In this document: one piece after another, positions 51,500-61,108 of the stretch | Layout: each line of letters starts with the position of its first letter | Position numbering within the stretch: position 1 is the stretch's first letter | Assembly (NCBI GenBank): GCA_024403455.1 | Contig: JAKSRR010000016.1 | Span: 1 to 64,000 of the forward strand | From: Lachnospiraceae bacterium | Lineage (GTDB): Bacteria > Bacillota > Clostridia > Lachnospirales > Lachnospiraceae | Direction: 5' to 3' | DNA: 64,000 bases | Notes under the pieces: generated by a model | Databases searched by the model: none | Seen by the model: the letters and a program-made list of their open reading frames with translations, nothing else | What the model was told of the DNA's origin: nothing | Translations under genes and position numbers: made by a program

Positions 51500-52537
51500 C
51501 TACGCTTCCCTTACAAACTCCGCAAACAGTGGCAATGTGAATTTAACATATCCTCTTAGTTCTCCGCTCACAATCCCCTTCTTAATAAGTCTGTTTCTAT
51601 AGGGATTAAACTCATTTGTTTCCCAGCCTAGCACTTCTCTGATATCCTGCACTTTTCCCGATTCCACTTCTGCTACTGCTAAGGCAAGTTCTCTATCTTT
51701 CGATGACAGCTCAGACCATATCTTTTCATATACATATTCCGACAGATACTGTCTGTAATCATCTATAACATTTTTATAGTCACCACCATTAGCATAGGTT
51801 AGATATCCAAGCACCTGGAATGCGTAAGAATAGCCACAGGTTAACTTCGCCATTTCATGCGCATCCTCTTTTGAAACCTCTAAGACCTTCTGATAGTTGC
51901 TTGCAATCGCGCTCATATTTAGCGGCTTCATCGGTGACTTAGGCGCCCTATAGAGAAATGTTAAATTTTTTTCGTCCTGTAGTTCACTGATATTCTCGTA
52001 TAGGCCTGTCATCAAGAGATAGATTGGCGCATCCTGTCTAACAAATATTTGAAACGCCCCAGCAAACGCCCTCATATATTCATTATTCACCGCTTCATCA
52101 ACGGTAATTAAAAGTTTCTTCTTATGCTTCTTTAACGACTTAAGCATCGCAGTAATGGCTGTTTCCATATCAACGATTTTCGCGGTTTTCTTAACTTTCA
52201 CATCAATTCCAAATAAAGAAAGACTAATATCTAGTGATTTAAAAAATTCACTGACCGCATTATTGCTATATAGTTTCGCGCCTAAACTTTGAAGCATATC
52301 CGTAGAAGAGTTAAGCTCTACGGTAATCCAATCCTCTTCTTCCTCCAGCCTATTCTTGATAGAAGACATCAGTACTGTCTTGCCCGATCCACGCACACCG
52401 GTAAATATAAATACCTGGTTTGATGGTAGATCCTCTTCAAAGGCTTCAATAATTGCATCCGTCTGCAACAATCTGGATATCTGCTGCGTTGGTTCTTTCC
52501 CAAACGTAAGCGTATAAGGGTTTGCTTTTTTTCTCAT
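51500..52537 (-). CDS. Orc1/Cdc6-like P-loop ATPase with C-terminal winged-helix-like domain
   Basis: A 345-residue paralogue of 19373-20416. Walker A is GVRGSGKTVLM (residues about 46-56), Walker B is KLLITVDEAVNNEYM, then YLLMTGLYENISELQDEKNL and FLYRAPKSPMKPLN. The C-terminal 75 residues (VQDIREVLGWETNEFNPYRN, RLIKKGIVSGELRGYVKFTL) look like a winged helix. ATG 52537 is covered by the first repeat of an iteron array (52537-52612) of the same geometry as at 20418, but different sequence. It is followed by two PD-(D/E)XK nuclease genes. Divergent plus-strand operon begins at 52744. Confidence 0.88.
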   Translation of the reverse strand: MRKKANPYTLTFGKEPTQQISRLLQTDAIIEAFEEDLPSNQVFIFTGVRGSGKTVLMSSIKNRLEEEEDWITVELNSSTDMLQSLGAKLYSNNAVSEFFKSLDISLSLFGIDVKVKKTAKIVDMETAITAMLKSLKKHKKKLLITVDEAVNNEYMRAFAGAFQIFVRQDAPIYLLMTGLYENISELQDEKNLTFLYRAPKSPMKPLNMSAIASNYQKVLEVSKEDAHEMAKLTCGYSYAFQVLGYLTYANGGDYKNVIDDYRQYLSEYVYEKIWSELSSKDRELALAVAEVESGKVQDIREVLGWETNEFNPYRNRLIKKGIVSGELRGYVKFTLPLFAEFVREA

Positions 52538-52612
52538 TTACTGTCCTTTACTGTTTTTAACTATTTTTACTGTCGTTTACTGTTTTGGTTATATTTTACT
52601 GTCGTTTACTGT
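52537..52612 (-). repeat. 29-bp iteron array of second ATPase gene
   Basis: TTTACTGT occurs six times, at 52537, 52547, 52566, 52576, 52595 and 52605. The layout, 8 bp, 2-bp spacer, 8 bp, 11-bp linker, 29-bp period, equals that of the other ATPase gene. On the coding strand the first unit's CC spacer gives AAAGGA, the likely ribosome site. The first repeat overlaps the start codon's first base. Candidate binding site for the ATPase. Confidence 0.85.
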
Positions 52613-52743
52613 TTATGTAAAGCCGTAAATTCCTACCTTGTTAGTTCGAATATTTTCAACACGTATCACACGTCTATTTTCTATAATGCTCTCATACTTA
52701 AATCGGAGACACAAAATACCCACCAAAAAAGGAGAATAAAAAT

Positions 52744-53043
52744 ATGACTACTGTATCTAAAAAAGTTATGAACTCCACCTACACTGGCGGCATTACAGAA
52801 GAAGATTTCTTAGACTATTTTCGCAAGCACTATGATGACTATTTATATCACTGCGCACTCTCCTATCCCTCTGCTGCCATTTTGGAGCTAGTGCTGGAAT
52901 ATATCAACACCCGTCCTCTGGATGAACTAGGTGACTTAATGGATGACGACCAGGCAATCAATGACTTCTATGATGTTCTATTTAAAAAGTACTATGACAA
53001 GTTAACGAAGATCTGTGAAGACGAACTTCAATATTACATGTAA
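52744..53043 (+). CDS. Small acidic hypothetical protein
   Basis: A 99-residue acidic, helical protein (Asp/Glu and Tyr rich, e.g. EEDFLDYFRKHYDDYLYHCA). No known domain. ATG 52744 follows AAAAAGGAGAATAAAAAT. A TATAAT box at 52682-52687 is a possible -10. It is the first gene of a plus-strand operon with a tandem AAA+ protein and a third protein, 29 bp upstream of the AAA+ gene. It could be a substrate or adaptor of that ATPase (inference). Confidence 0.65.
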   Translation: MTTVSKKVMNSTYTGGITEEDFLDYFRKHYDDYLYHCALSYPSAAILELVLEYINTRPLDELGDLMDDDQAINDFYDVLFKKYYDKLTKICEDELQYYM

Positions 53044-53072
53044 AACAGCCACTATTATCGAAAGGAGCATCT

Positions 53073-55886
53073 ATGAGATATTACGAATTTTCTATAAAAA
53101 TTAACGAAGACGCCGTATTAAGATCCACCAAAAGAGAGGTTGGATATGCAGAAAACACGCTTTCTGGCTTGAATCAGTTTCTCTACAAGCATGCCATTCA
53201 AAACATGTATGCCTTTGCCTATAGCAAAGACAATTCTTTAGTAGGAATTGCTGTATGCTTTGATGAAAGGCAAGTTTCTCTTAGTACTGTCTCAGACAGT
53301 ATGAATGCCCTTCTGAGTGAACTGGATTCCAGCTTCGTAATGGCTGAACCTTTTACCGAGATCACAAGATTTCAGTTTCGAGACAACATGAACGAAGCCC
53401 GCAGAAAAGAGTATACAGTTACTCGTCACAAAATGATTGATTTTTCCAAGCTGGACATGCTGGAATATGATGAAGATCGTCGCTTCTTCTTTAACTTTCA
53501 GGAACAGCTGATTCCTGAAGCCACACCTGCCATTCATGAGATTTATGATCAAAGCCTCAAAATGGAACTAGATAACATCTCTGCGCATAAAGACTCTATC
53601 CACAGCGATGTCATTCTTGTTCATTACATTATATCTGCAAAAAGCCAAATGGCTATAGAAGATATCGCAACTATACTTACGCACAGACTATATGATTGTG
53701 GACGACTCTCATCAAAGAGAATTGAAATAGTCAGTGAAATCAGCACCTCCCTATATAAGAAAAAACACTTTGAATCTATCGTGGATGATTCCCATGGCGG
53801 TGCTGTCATCATCGATACATCTGCTAAGCTTGGCGAAAGTCCATCTGCCTATTTGCAGTCCTGCGAATATATCGCAGACATTATTAAAAAGAATAAGAAC
53901 GAGTGTCTCTTTATCTTTGCAAACCGCTTGGGTGCACCATCCTTTGCCTATCAGATTCTTTCAAGAATCGAGCGCAGTTTGAACTTATTGCCAATCAAAG
54001 AAGGCTATGGAGATCGTAGGGCTGCTGAGGACTACCTTCGTGCATTAGTGGAAGCATCTGCTTTTTCTGCACATGCAGATAAAGTGAATGCATTTATGAA
54101 TAGCCAGAAAGCCGTCTCATTTTCTCAAAGCGACATTTTAGAAGCTATGGATCAGTTTGAAACATGGGCAGTAAATCAGGATGCTTCTGGCGCCTATAGT
54201 TTTAGAAATGTAGGCGAGCTTTTACTAGGACACGAAAAATATGTTTCATCGCCCAGTCAAAGGTTAGAAGAAATGATTGGTCTTCAGAATGTAAAAGAGC
54301 AAATTCGTGAGATTATTGCTGCCAACATTGTTGACCGCGAAAGACGTCAAAGACGCGGTTCTACATATGAAGCCAGAGCTATGCATATGATTTTCGCTGG
54401 AAATCCTGGTACCGCCAAAACCACTGTTGCAAAACTGTTTGGTCAAATTGCAAAGGAAAACCATCTACTCAAAAGCGGTGTCTTTGTTGAAAAATCCGGC
54501 ACCAACCTGTTTAGTAATGGTGAAAATAGTATCGCCAGTATTTTCGAAGAAGCCAAAGGGGGCATCCTCTTTATTGATGAAGCCTATGCCATCCCAACCT
54601 CGCAGGCTATCACATCTCTGATTCAGGAGATGGAGAATCACCGTGATGAAGTGGTTACAATTTTGGCTGGATACAATAACAGTATGAAAGCTTTCTTAAA
54701 GCGAAATGATGGATTAAAAAGCCGCATTCCATACTGGATTGATTTTCCAGACTATACAGTGGATGAACTCGTAGATATTTTAAAACTCATGCTTAAAGAC
54801 AGAGGTTTTGAAGCCACACCGGAAGGTTTAAAAGCTGCTTACTATGATTTTGACAAAGCTATTGTACTTGAGAATTTTGGAAATGGCCGCTATGTACGAA
54901 ATTATCTTGAGGACACAATCAAGAAGCAATCTACTAGATTATACGCTGGAAGAAAGGCTGTGGAAAATGTTTCCGATAAATCTTTATTCACCTTAGAAGC
55001 CAGAGATTTTAATCCCGCCTATGAAGTTCCTGTGGATCCGTCTGGAAAAACAGCCAAGGAAAAGCTGGATTCCATGATTGGACTTACATCCGCCAAGAAG
55101 GTTCTCCATAAAGCGATTGCTAGTTTTAAAATGAGAAAAATATATAACGAACGCGGACTAACCTTTGATAAACCAACCATGCACATGGTTTTCACCGGTA
55201 ACCCTGGTACTGCCAAGACGACTACTGCAAGACTGATTGCACAGATTCTTAAGGATGAAAATATTCTTTCCTCTGGAGCCTTTGTGGAAGCAGGCCGTGC
55301 CGATCTCATCGGCACATTTGTTGGACAAACTGCACCCCTTGTAAAAGAACAGTTTAAAAAAGCGCGAGGTGGTGTCTTATTCATTGATGAAGCCTATTCT
55401 TTATTTGATTCCTATAATGGCTATGGTGATGAAGCAATTAATACCATTGTGCAGGAGATGGAAAATCATCGTGAAGATGTGGTCGTAATCTTTGCTGGTT
55501 ATCCTGATGAGATGAATCAGTTTCTTGATCGGAACCCTGGCATGCGATCCCGTATTGCTTTTCATGTTAACTTTGAGGATTATTCTGCTGATGAGCTTGT
55601 TAGCATCACAAAGCTCATGCTTACTGACAAGCACATGAAAGCGACCGATGCTGCCTTAGAAAAGCTTAGCAGCATTTATGACGCAGTCCCTAAGGATACA
55701 GCCTTCGGTAATGGACGCTTTGTAAGACAGATTCTGGAGGAAGCTTCCATGAATCTTGCAGAGCGAATAATTACTCTTCCTACTACCAAATTAAGCAAGA
55801 AAAAACTTACAACAATAGAAGTAGTAGATATCCCTGATTACAATCAAACCGCTCATACAAAACCACACATCGGTTTTGCTGTATAA
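53073..55886 (+). CDS. Tandem CbbX/SpoVK-like AAA+ ATPase
   Basis: A 937-residue protein. Residues about 1-390 are an unrecognised N-terminal region. Two AAA+ modules follow. Module 1 (about 400-620): GLQNVKEQIREIIAANIV, Walker A FAGNPGTAKTTVA, Walker B GGILFIDEAY, GLKSRIPYWIDF. Module 2 (about 665-890): GLTSAKKVLHKAIASFKMRK, FTGNPGTAKTTTA, GGVLFIDEAY, GMRSRIAFHV. Both Walker motifs are intact in each. Two modules in one chain of this class are unusual; they would probably form a double-ring or intramolecular remodelling machine. RBS GAAAGGAGCATCT. Neighbours suggest that it serves the 99- and 197-residue proteins. Confidence 0.88.
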   Translation: MRYYEFSIKINEDAVLRSTKREVGYAENTLSGLNQFLYKHAIQNMYAFAYSKDNSLVGIAVCFDERQVSLSTVSDSMNALLSELDSSFVMAEPFTEITRFQFRDNMNEARRKEYTVTRHKMIDFSKLDMLEYDEDRRFFFNFQEQLIPEATPAIHEIYDQSLKMELDNISAHKDSIHSDVILVHYIISAKSQMAIEDIATILTHRLYDCGRLSSKRIEIVSEISTSLYKKKHFESIVDDSHGGAVIIDTSAKLGESPSAYLQSCEYIADIIKKNKNECLFIFANRLGAPSFAYQILSRIERSLNLLPIKEGYGDRRAAEDYLRALVEASAFSAHADKVNAFMNSQKAVSFSQSDILEAMDQFETWAVNQDASGAYSFRNVGELLLGHEKYVSSPSQRLEEMIGLQNVKEQIREIIAANIVDRERRQRRGSTYEARAMHMIFAGNPGTAKTTVAKLFGQIAKENHLLKSGVFVEKSGTNLFSNGENSIASIFEEAKGGILFIDEAYAIPTSQAITSLIQEMENHRDEVVTILAGYNNSMKAFLKRNDGLKSRIPYWIDFPDYTVDELVDILKLMLKDRGFEATPEGLKAAYYDFDKAIVLENFGNGRYVRNYLEDTIKKQSTRLYAGRKAVENVSDKSLFTLEARDFNPAYEVPVDPSGKTAKEKLDSMIGLTSAKKVLHKAIASFKMRKIYNERGLTFDKPTMHMVFTGNPGTAKTTTARLIAQILKDENILSSGAFVEAGRADLIGTFVGQTAPLVKEQFKKARGGVLFIDEAYSLFDSYNGYGDEAINTIVQEMENHREDVVVIFAGYPDEMNQFLDRNPGMRSRIAFHVNFEDYSADELVSITKLMLTDKHMKATDAALEKLSSIYDAVPKDTAFGNGRFVRQILEEASMNLAERIITLPTTKLSKKKLTTIEVVDIPDYNQTAHTKPHIGFAV

Positions 55887-55914
55887 GCACATATTTGCTA
55901 AGGAGGAAATGCCT

Positions 55915-56508
55915 ATGCTCAAAGATAATAAACACAATTCAAAAATTAATCAGTGTACCTTTTCATCTTTGCCCCTGGTAGAAGTCTATCATAAGCTCTG
56001 CTTGTTAGATGCACCCTATCTGTGGGTGAAATGTTCGAGTCTGCCAGAAGAGCTCTACTATATCGAAGATATTCAGACGCTTGCAGGAGTACTGTCTGGC
56101 TGGTGGAATAACAGCGGTTGGGAATTGCCCGGAAGGTGTGATGACATCATTCGATTATGTTTGGTAAGAATACGTAATAATAAAAAATATGTTATAGAAC
56201 GTGATATCAAATTCCATCTAACCATTCCTAAAGACGAGAGAACAGCTGATGAACTATTAAACAGCGCCGACATACGCATTCCAACACCAGAGGAGCTTCT
56301 TTGTGAACCATATGAAGATGGCATACCTGGACATATAATTACCAAAGAAGAAATAGAATGCATACAAAAACAAAAAGCTAAGCAGGCTGAAAAAGAGTTT
56401 CAAACGCTCCGGTTTCAAAATGAGGTTTATGCAGATATAATTAAGCAACTGACTTATAAAATGAATACGAACCAGTCTAGAATGCATGCTTTGGAAAAAG
56501 GAATCTAA
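55915..56508 (+). CDS. Hypothetical protein, third gene of tandem AAA+ operon
   Basis: A 197-residue soluble protein. ATG 55915 lies 8 bp after AAGGAGG; ATG 55909 is an alternative. The frame upstream overlaps the AAA+ gene's end. It contains YLWVKCSSLPEELYYIEDIQ, a Trp-rich GWWNNSGWELPGR segment and a C-terminal Lys/Glu/Gln helix that may be coiled coil. No family recognised. A terminator follows it. Confidence 0.65.
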   Translation: MLKDNKHNSKINQCTFSSLPLVEVYHKLCLLDAPYLWVKCSSLPEELYYIEDIQTLAGVLSGWWNNSGWELPGRCDDIIRLCLVRIRNNKKYVIERDIKFHLTIPKDERTADELLNSADIRIPTPEELLCEPYEDGIPGHIITKEEIECIQKQKAKQAEKEFQTLRFQNEVYADIIKQLTYKMNTNQSRMHALEKGI

Positions 56509-56509
56509 A

Positions 56510-56534
56510 AAAGGGGTAGCAGCGCTACCCCTTT
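56510..56534. terminator. Bidirectional terminator
   Basis: AAAGGGGTAGC-AGC-GCTACCCCTTT between the plus-strand tandem AAA+ operon and the minus-strand zinc-ribbon gene, with T-runs on both sides. Confidence 0.9.
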
Positions 56535-56554
56535 CTTAAGTTCAAAAAGCTGAA

Positions 56555-57208
56555 CTAGTTAACAAACATATGTGCTCTCTTATCAAAGTAAATCTTGTTT
56601 GCAATAATCATACCGATGGAAACTGCAATGTTAATAATCAGATTTGCAGAACCTGCAAAAGTCTTAATAACGATGGAAGCAATCAGCACATATAAAATGG
56701 TAAGTGCCATATTTACAAGATAGATGAAAGTAATAAACTTAGGACCATCTTTCTTAAATGCTGCAAGCTTCATTCTGGTAACGATATCAAGTGCTGATAC
56801 ACCAAAGCAGCAAATACCAAATAAGATATCTAATACACGCATACCAGGGAATACGGCATATACAAAACTTGCACCAAAAGCGCCGCCATACTGTGCACCT
56901 GCCATGGTAGAAATACCATTGATGATGTTCATTACTGCACTGAAGAAAAGTGCAAAGAAAATCAGGAACTTATACCAGTTCATAGGCATATCATATACCT
57001 GATTGGTAGGCTGTGCGAAAATCTGCTGACCAAAAGCCTGGAAACCGTTCATCGGCTGGCCGTTGTTCATCTGCTGGTTAGGCATTCCCTGCTGACCATA
57101 ATTCATCTGCTGCTGGTTAGGCATTCCCTGCTGCTGCACAGGAGTACCGCATCCTGGACAGAACTGTACACCATCAGGTACGTTCGTTCCACATACTGGA
57201 CATGTCAT
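56555..57208 (-). CDS. Zinc-ribbon membrane protein with Gln/Asn-rich repeat
   Basis: A 217-residue protein. Residues 1-23 are a zinc ribbon (CPVCGTNVPDGVQFCPGCGT). Residues 26-70 are Gln/Asn/Met-rich repeats (QQGMPNQQQMNYGQQGMPN). Residues about 80-215 contain four membrane segments (FLIFFALFFSAVMNIINGIS, FPGMRVLDILFGICCFGVSA and two more). Function is unknown. Start ATG 57208 follows GAAAGGGG, with an extended -10 promoter at 57273-57301. Confidence 0.75.
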   Translation of the reverse strand: MTCPVCGTNVPDGVQFCPGCGTPVQQQGMPNQQQMNYGQQGMPNQQMNNGQPMNGFQAFGQQIFAQPTNQVYDMPMNWYKFLIFFALFFSAVMNIINGISTMAGAQYGGAFGASFVYAVFPGMRVLDILFGICCFGVSALDIVTRMKLAAFKKDGPKFITFIYLVNMALTILYVLIASIVIKTFAGSANLIINIAVSIGMIIANKIYFDKRAHMFVN

Positions 57209-57272
57209 AACATTAATCCCCTTTCGTTTTTAAAAAAAATGTTTGTGAATAAATTGTGTTCACGTTGCCTTT

Positions 57273-57301
57273 ATTGTACCATTTTGCCTGCTATTTCTCA
57301 A
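57273..57301 (-). promoter_or_regulatory. Promoter of zinc-ribbon gene
   Basis: Minus strand TTGAGA (57296-57301), 17-bp spacer and TACAAT (57273-57278) preceded by TGG, an extended -10 element. It lies in the gap after clpC. Confidence 0.7.
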
Positions 57302-57314
57302 TATAGAACTTATA

Positions 57315-59768
57315 CTACTGCACAGTTTTGAAAATAATCTTGTCATCCTTCAAAGAGCAGTTTACCTTATCCCCAGGATGGATATTTCCTGATAGTAATT
57401 CATCCGCCAGTTTATCTTCCAAGCAGGTCTGAATTGCTCTCTTTAGTGGTCTTGCACCCATTTTTAAATCGGTGTGCTTTTCCACAATATAATCCTTTAC
57501 GTTCTTTGCAACTGACAAACTGATCTCCATTTGAGACTTGCAACGATCTGCTAATATCTTAACCTGCAAGGAAATGATACGATCCATATCCTTCTTCGTT
57601 AGCGGATGGAATACAATCATTTCATCAATTCGGTTGATGAACTCTGGCTTAAAGAGACGTTTCACTTCCTCCATAACACCACTCTTCATCTTTTTATAAT
57701 CGGCTTCCTCATCCTTCTTAGCAGTAAATCCCAAATTCTTTGGTTCTACGATCTGCTTCGCACCAGCATTACTGGTCATAATCAAAATCGTATTTCTAAA
57801 GGACACCTTTCGTCCCTTAGAGTCCGTAATCTGTCCGTCGTCCAGCACCTGCAGAAGCATATTAAACACGTCAGGATGTGCCTTCTCGATTTCATCAAAT
57901 AGGACAACACTATAGGGATTACGGCGTACCTTTTCAGATAACTGTCCCCCTTCTTCATGTCCCACATATCCTGGAGGAGAACCTATCATCTTCGCGACAG
58001 AATGAGCTTCCATGTACTCACTCATATCTACTCGAATCATAGCATTCTCATCCCCAAAGACAAGCTCTGCTAACGCTTTACTAAGTTCCGTCTTACCTAC
58101 ACCGGTAGGTCCTAAAAACAGAAAAGAACCAAGCGGGCGTTTGGGATCCTGCAGTCCTACTCTGCCTCTGCGAATTGCTCTGGCCACAGCATTCACTGCT
58201 TCTTCCTGTCCTATCACTCGCTTATGAAGATTATCTTCTAACTTCATCAGACGAGCACTTTCTTTTTCGGCCAATCGTTTCACTGGAATCTTCGTCCAAA
58301 TACTTACCACTTCGGCAATGGCATTTTCATCCACCTGATAAGCCTTCCCTGCAAGCTTCTTCTCATAGATAGCCTGCTGCTTCTCCAGTTTCTTACGAAG
58401 TTTTGCCTGCTCAGCCCGTAACTCTCCGGCTTGCATAAAGGCTTCAATCTTAATAGAACGTTCTATCTGATCATTCTTTTTAGCGATTTCTTCCTCTAAC
58501 TCTTTTAGTACTGGCGGCACAACCATTCCCTTTAACTTTGCCGCAGATGCTGCTTCATCAATTAAATCAATGGCTTTGTCCGGAAGATTTCTATCGGAAA
58601 TATAACGCTCTGAAAGACGTGCTGCAGCCTCTAAAGCTTCCGGAAGAATGGTAATTCCATGGTGCTGCTCATACTTATGGACAATCCCCTGTAGGATTCG
58701 TATGGTCTCCTCAACGGAAGGAACTTCCACTGTAACTGGCTGGAATCTTCTTTCCAGCGCTGCATCCTTTTCGAAATACTTTCTATACTCTCCGATGGTG
58801 GTTGCACCAATAAGCTGAATCTCACCACGAGCTAAGGAGGGCTTTAAAATATTGGAAGCATCGATTGCTCCCTCAGCACCACCGGCACCAATAATGGTAT
58901 GAATCTCGTCTAAAAACAAAATAATGTTGCCATCCCTGATGACTTCATTCATTACTTTTTTAATACGATCTTCAAACTCACCACGATACTTACTTCCAGC
59001 TACCATTCCCGAAAGATCTAGCGTTACCACCCGTTTATTCTTGATTGTATCCGGCACGTCACCACTAACAATACGATTGGCAAGTCCTTCCACAATGGCA
59101 GTCTTTCCAACACCAGGTTCGCCCACTAGACAAGGATTATTCTTTGTTCGTCTGGAAATAATCTGAATAACTCTTCTAATTTCCTCTTCTCTTCCAACAA
59201 CTGGATCCAGTTTTCCCTCTTTCGCAAGCGCTGTAAGATCCCTGCTGTATTGATCTAGCGTTCCTGTACCTGCTTTTTTCTTAGTCTTACGTTCATTAAG
59301 TTCTTCCGCTCTTACCTCATCCGAAAGTCCCATTACCATAAGAATATGTGCATACATTTTAGGAATAGATATTCCCATAGCAGCCAATAGTCTGGCCCCT
59401 ACGCCATCCCCTTCATTTAAAATTGCAAGAAGAAGATGCTCTGTACCCGTAGCTGCACCAGGTGATAGTTTCTTTGCCAGTCTGTGACTATCTTCCAGAA
59501 CATGCTGTGCTCTGGGAGAATAACCGCTTCTCTCTTTCAAAAGAAGACCATCCTGCCCTGTTACGGTTTCGCTGATGAGTTCAATAATACGATCCTCTTC
59601 AGCATGGAAATCACGAAGCACCATGGCCGCTACACCGGTCTGCTCTCTAATGAGTCCAAGAAGGATGTGTTCTGATCCTATATAGCCTGCATGAAGGCTC
59701 TTTGCAGCCTTTTCTGCCAGCGCTAAGGCAGTCTTTGCTTTATTTGTAAAATCTGCTTCGAATATCAT
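57315..59768 (-). CDS. clpC: ATP-dependent Clp protease ATP-binding subunit ClpC
   Basis: An 817-residue ClpC. N-terminal Clp repeats ([40 protein letters not shown]), D1 with [13 protein letters not shown] and [20 protein letters not shown], a short middle domain with the UVR-like stretch [20 protein letters not shown], and D2 with [14 protein letters not shown] and [13 protein letters not shown]. It unfolds proteins for ClpP. The usual neighbours ctsR, mcsA and mcsB are absent. The length is full. It has no obvious CtsR box. It might also serve the accessory ClpP at 44514. Confidence 0.97.
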   Translation of the reverse strand: MIFEADFTNKAKTALALAEKAAKSLHAGYIGSEHILLGLIREQTGVAAMVLRDFHAEEDRIIELISETVTGQDGLLLKERSGYSPRAQHVLEDSHRLAKKLSPGAATGTEHLLLAILNEGDGVGARLLAAMGISIPKMYAHILMVMGLSDEVRAEELNERKTKKKAGTGTLDQYSRDLTALAKEGKLDPVVGREEEIRRVIQIISRRTKNNPCLVGEPGVGKTAIVEGLANRIVSGDVPDTIKNKRVVTLDLSGMVAGSKYRGEFEDRIKKVMNEVIRDGNIILFLDEIHTIIGAGGAEGAIDASNILKPSLARGEIQLIGATTIGEYRKYFEKDAALERRFQPVTVEVPSVEETIRILQGIVHKYEQHHGITILPEALEAAARLSERYISDRNLPDKAIDLIDEAASAAKLKGMVVPPVLKELEEEIAKKNDQIERSIKIEAFMQAGELRAEQAKLRKKLEKQQAIYEKKLAGKAYQVDENAIAEVVSIWTKIPVKRLAEKESARLMKLEDNLHKRVIGQEEAVNAVARAIRRGRVGLQDPKRPLGSFLFLGPTGVGKTELSKALAELVFGDENAMIRVDMSEYMEAHSVAKMIGSPPGYVGHEEGGQLSEKVRRNPYSVVLFDEIEKAHPDVFNMLLQVLDDGQITDSKGRKVSFRNTILIMTSNAGAKQIVEPKNLGFTAKKDEEADYKKMKSGVMEEVKRLFKPEFINRIDEMIVFHPLTKKDMDRIISLQVKILADRCKSQMEISLSVAKNVKDYIVEKHTDLKMGARPLKRAIQTCLEDKLADELLSGNIHPGDKVNCSLKDDKIIFKTVQ

Positions 59769-59789
59769 TGATTAGCCTCTGTTCTCTTT

Positions 59790-59821
59790 CAAAAACAGCC
59801 TCAGGATAATCCTGGGGCTGT
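59790..59821 (-). terminator. Terminator of SH3-domain gene
   Basis: ACAGCC with CAGG/CCTG and GGCTGT forms a long stem followed by TTTTT on the minus strand, 38 bp after the 59860-61047 stop. Confidence 0.8.
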
Positions 59822-59859
59822 CTACTTTCTTTACATATCGAATCCCGATACCGTTTATT

Positions 59860-61047
59860 TTATTCCTCAGGCTTCTTTACACGTGGAGTACGTACTACTT
59901 TACGTCCATCAGGAAGCTGAATAATATCCCTACCATCAGCAGTTCTGCCAATAATCTTCTGACCAGCCTGAGAGGAAGTTGCACGAACTACCTGTCTGCC
60001 ATCTGCCATACGGATAATCTCACGACCATCCGATGTGTGACCAACTACCTTCGCACCAGCAGGGAGGTTACCTGCAGCAGGCGTTCTCTTAGGAGCCACT
60101 ACTGGTTCATCGTCCTCATCATCGTCATCGTCGTCTTCATCTTCATCGTCGTCATCGTCATCATTGCGGCGAGATGCAAAAACACTTCTTCTGCGAGGTC
60201 TTTCATCCTCTTCGTCTTCATCATCGTCATCGTCGTCTTCATCTTCATCGTCATCATCGTCGTCGTAAGAAGAACCACGGTTGAGTAACTTGAATCCCAT
60301 AATCGCAGTAATTACAATTAATACCACCGTAATTCCTACAAAGATAAAGAAAATCGGCTTTGCAATACCTTCGGTTTTTGTATCAGCCGTTGTTTCAGCA
60401 TTTGCATTATCAGAAGAAACGGTTACAGGCTGCATAAAGGATGCATAGCGCATGTAACTGTTTTCCTTTTCATCCCAAATATACCAACCAACAGATCCTG
60501 TAGGGGAAGTAGCATACATCAAGAAAAATTCACCATCCGTCCATGCAGGTGTTTCCTGACCATTTGCAGAAATCTTAATTTCCGAAAATCCTGCAGGGAT
60601 AGCACTAGGAACTTCATCTGTCATCATAGGGTTGATTGTTGAGAATGAGTAATCAGATCCAGCTGCTCCGGTATCCTGAGGTTCCTGGGGCTCCGGCTCT
60701 TCTGGTTCTGGTTCTTCTACAGCACCACTTGCAGTTACTGTAACTAAGTCAGATCGGATGTAACCTGTCTTAGCTTCACCACCAACCTCAAACGAAATAG
60801 CATACCAGGTACTTCCATCTGCCCCCTGTTTACTTCCAGTAACTTTCAGGTCTACAGTATTGTTAATTTCACAAACAATAGCATAATTGGTACCAGCATC
60901 GGAACGAACGTTTGCTGCATCACCCTTTACACGCACCGTATCGCCTTCTTTTGCGGTTGCATAAGCTATCATGGAAAGCCCTAAGGTTAACACGAGCATC
61001 ATGACTACGCCAAGTATTCTTGTTACGCGACTTGTCTTTGTCTTCAT
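59860..61047 (-). CDS. SH3-domain membrane protein with acidic low-complexity tail
   Basis: A 395-residue protein. Signal peptide (VVMMLVLTLGLSMIAYATA), bacterial SH3 domain at about residues 35-105 (VRVKGDAANVRSDAGTNYAI, WYAISFEVGGEAKTGYIRSD), a second beta region, a membrane segment at about 228-250 (PIFFIFVGITVVLIVITAIM) and then a cytoplasmic Asp/Glu-rich tail with two Asp runs. The tail ends in a duplicated motif (HTSDGREIIRMADGRQVVR and RTADGRDIIQLPDGRKVVR). It could sense wall peptides outside and contact a partner inside. It is monocistronic. Confidence 0.8.
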   Translation of the reverse strand: MKTKTSRVTRILGVVMMLVLTLGLSMIAYATAKEGDTVRVKGDAANVRSDAGTNYAIVCEINNTVDLKVTGSKQGADGSTWYAISFEVGGEAKTGYIRSDLVTVTASGAVEEPEPEEPEPQEPQDTGAAGSDYSFSTINPMMTDEVPSAIPAGFSEIKISANGQETPAWTDGEFFLMYATSPTGSVGWYIWDEKENSYMRYASFMQPVTVSSDNANAETTADTKTEGIAKPIFFIFVGITVVLIVITAIMGFKLLNRGSSYDDDDDDEDEDDDDDDEDEEDERPRRRSVFASRRNDDDDDDEDEDDDDDDEDDEPVVAPKRTPAAGNLPAGAKVVGHTSDGREIIRMADGRQVVRATSSQAGQKIIGRTADGRDIIQLPDGRKVVRTPRVKKPEE

Positions 61048-61108
61048 TTTAACTTATTTCTCCTTTGTCCTGTTTTATCAGTCTATCTACAAGATTCAGT
61101 TATCTTTG

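Noticed and set aside
57315-59768. ClpC operon with ctsR-mcsA-mcsB
   Set aside because: The upstream gene is an SH3-domain protein and no CtsR box was seen; clpC appears alone.
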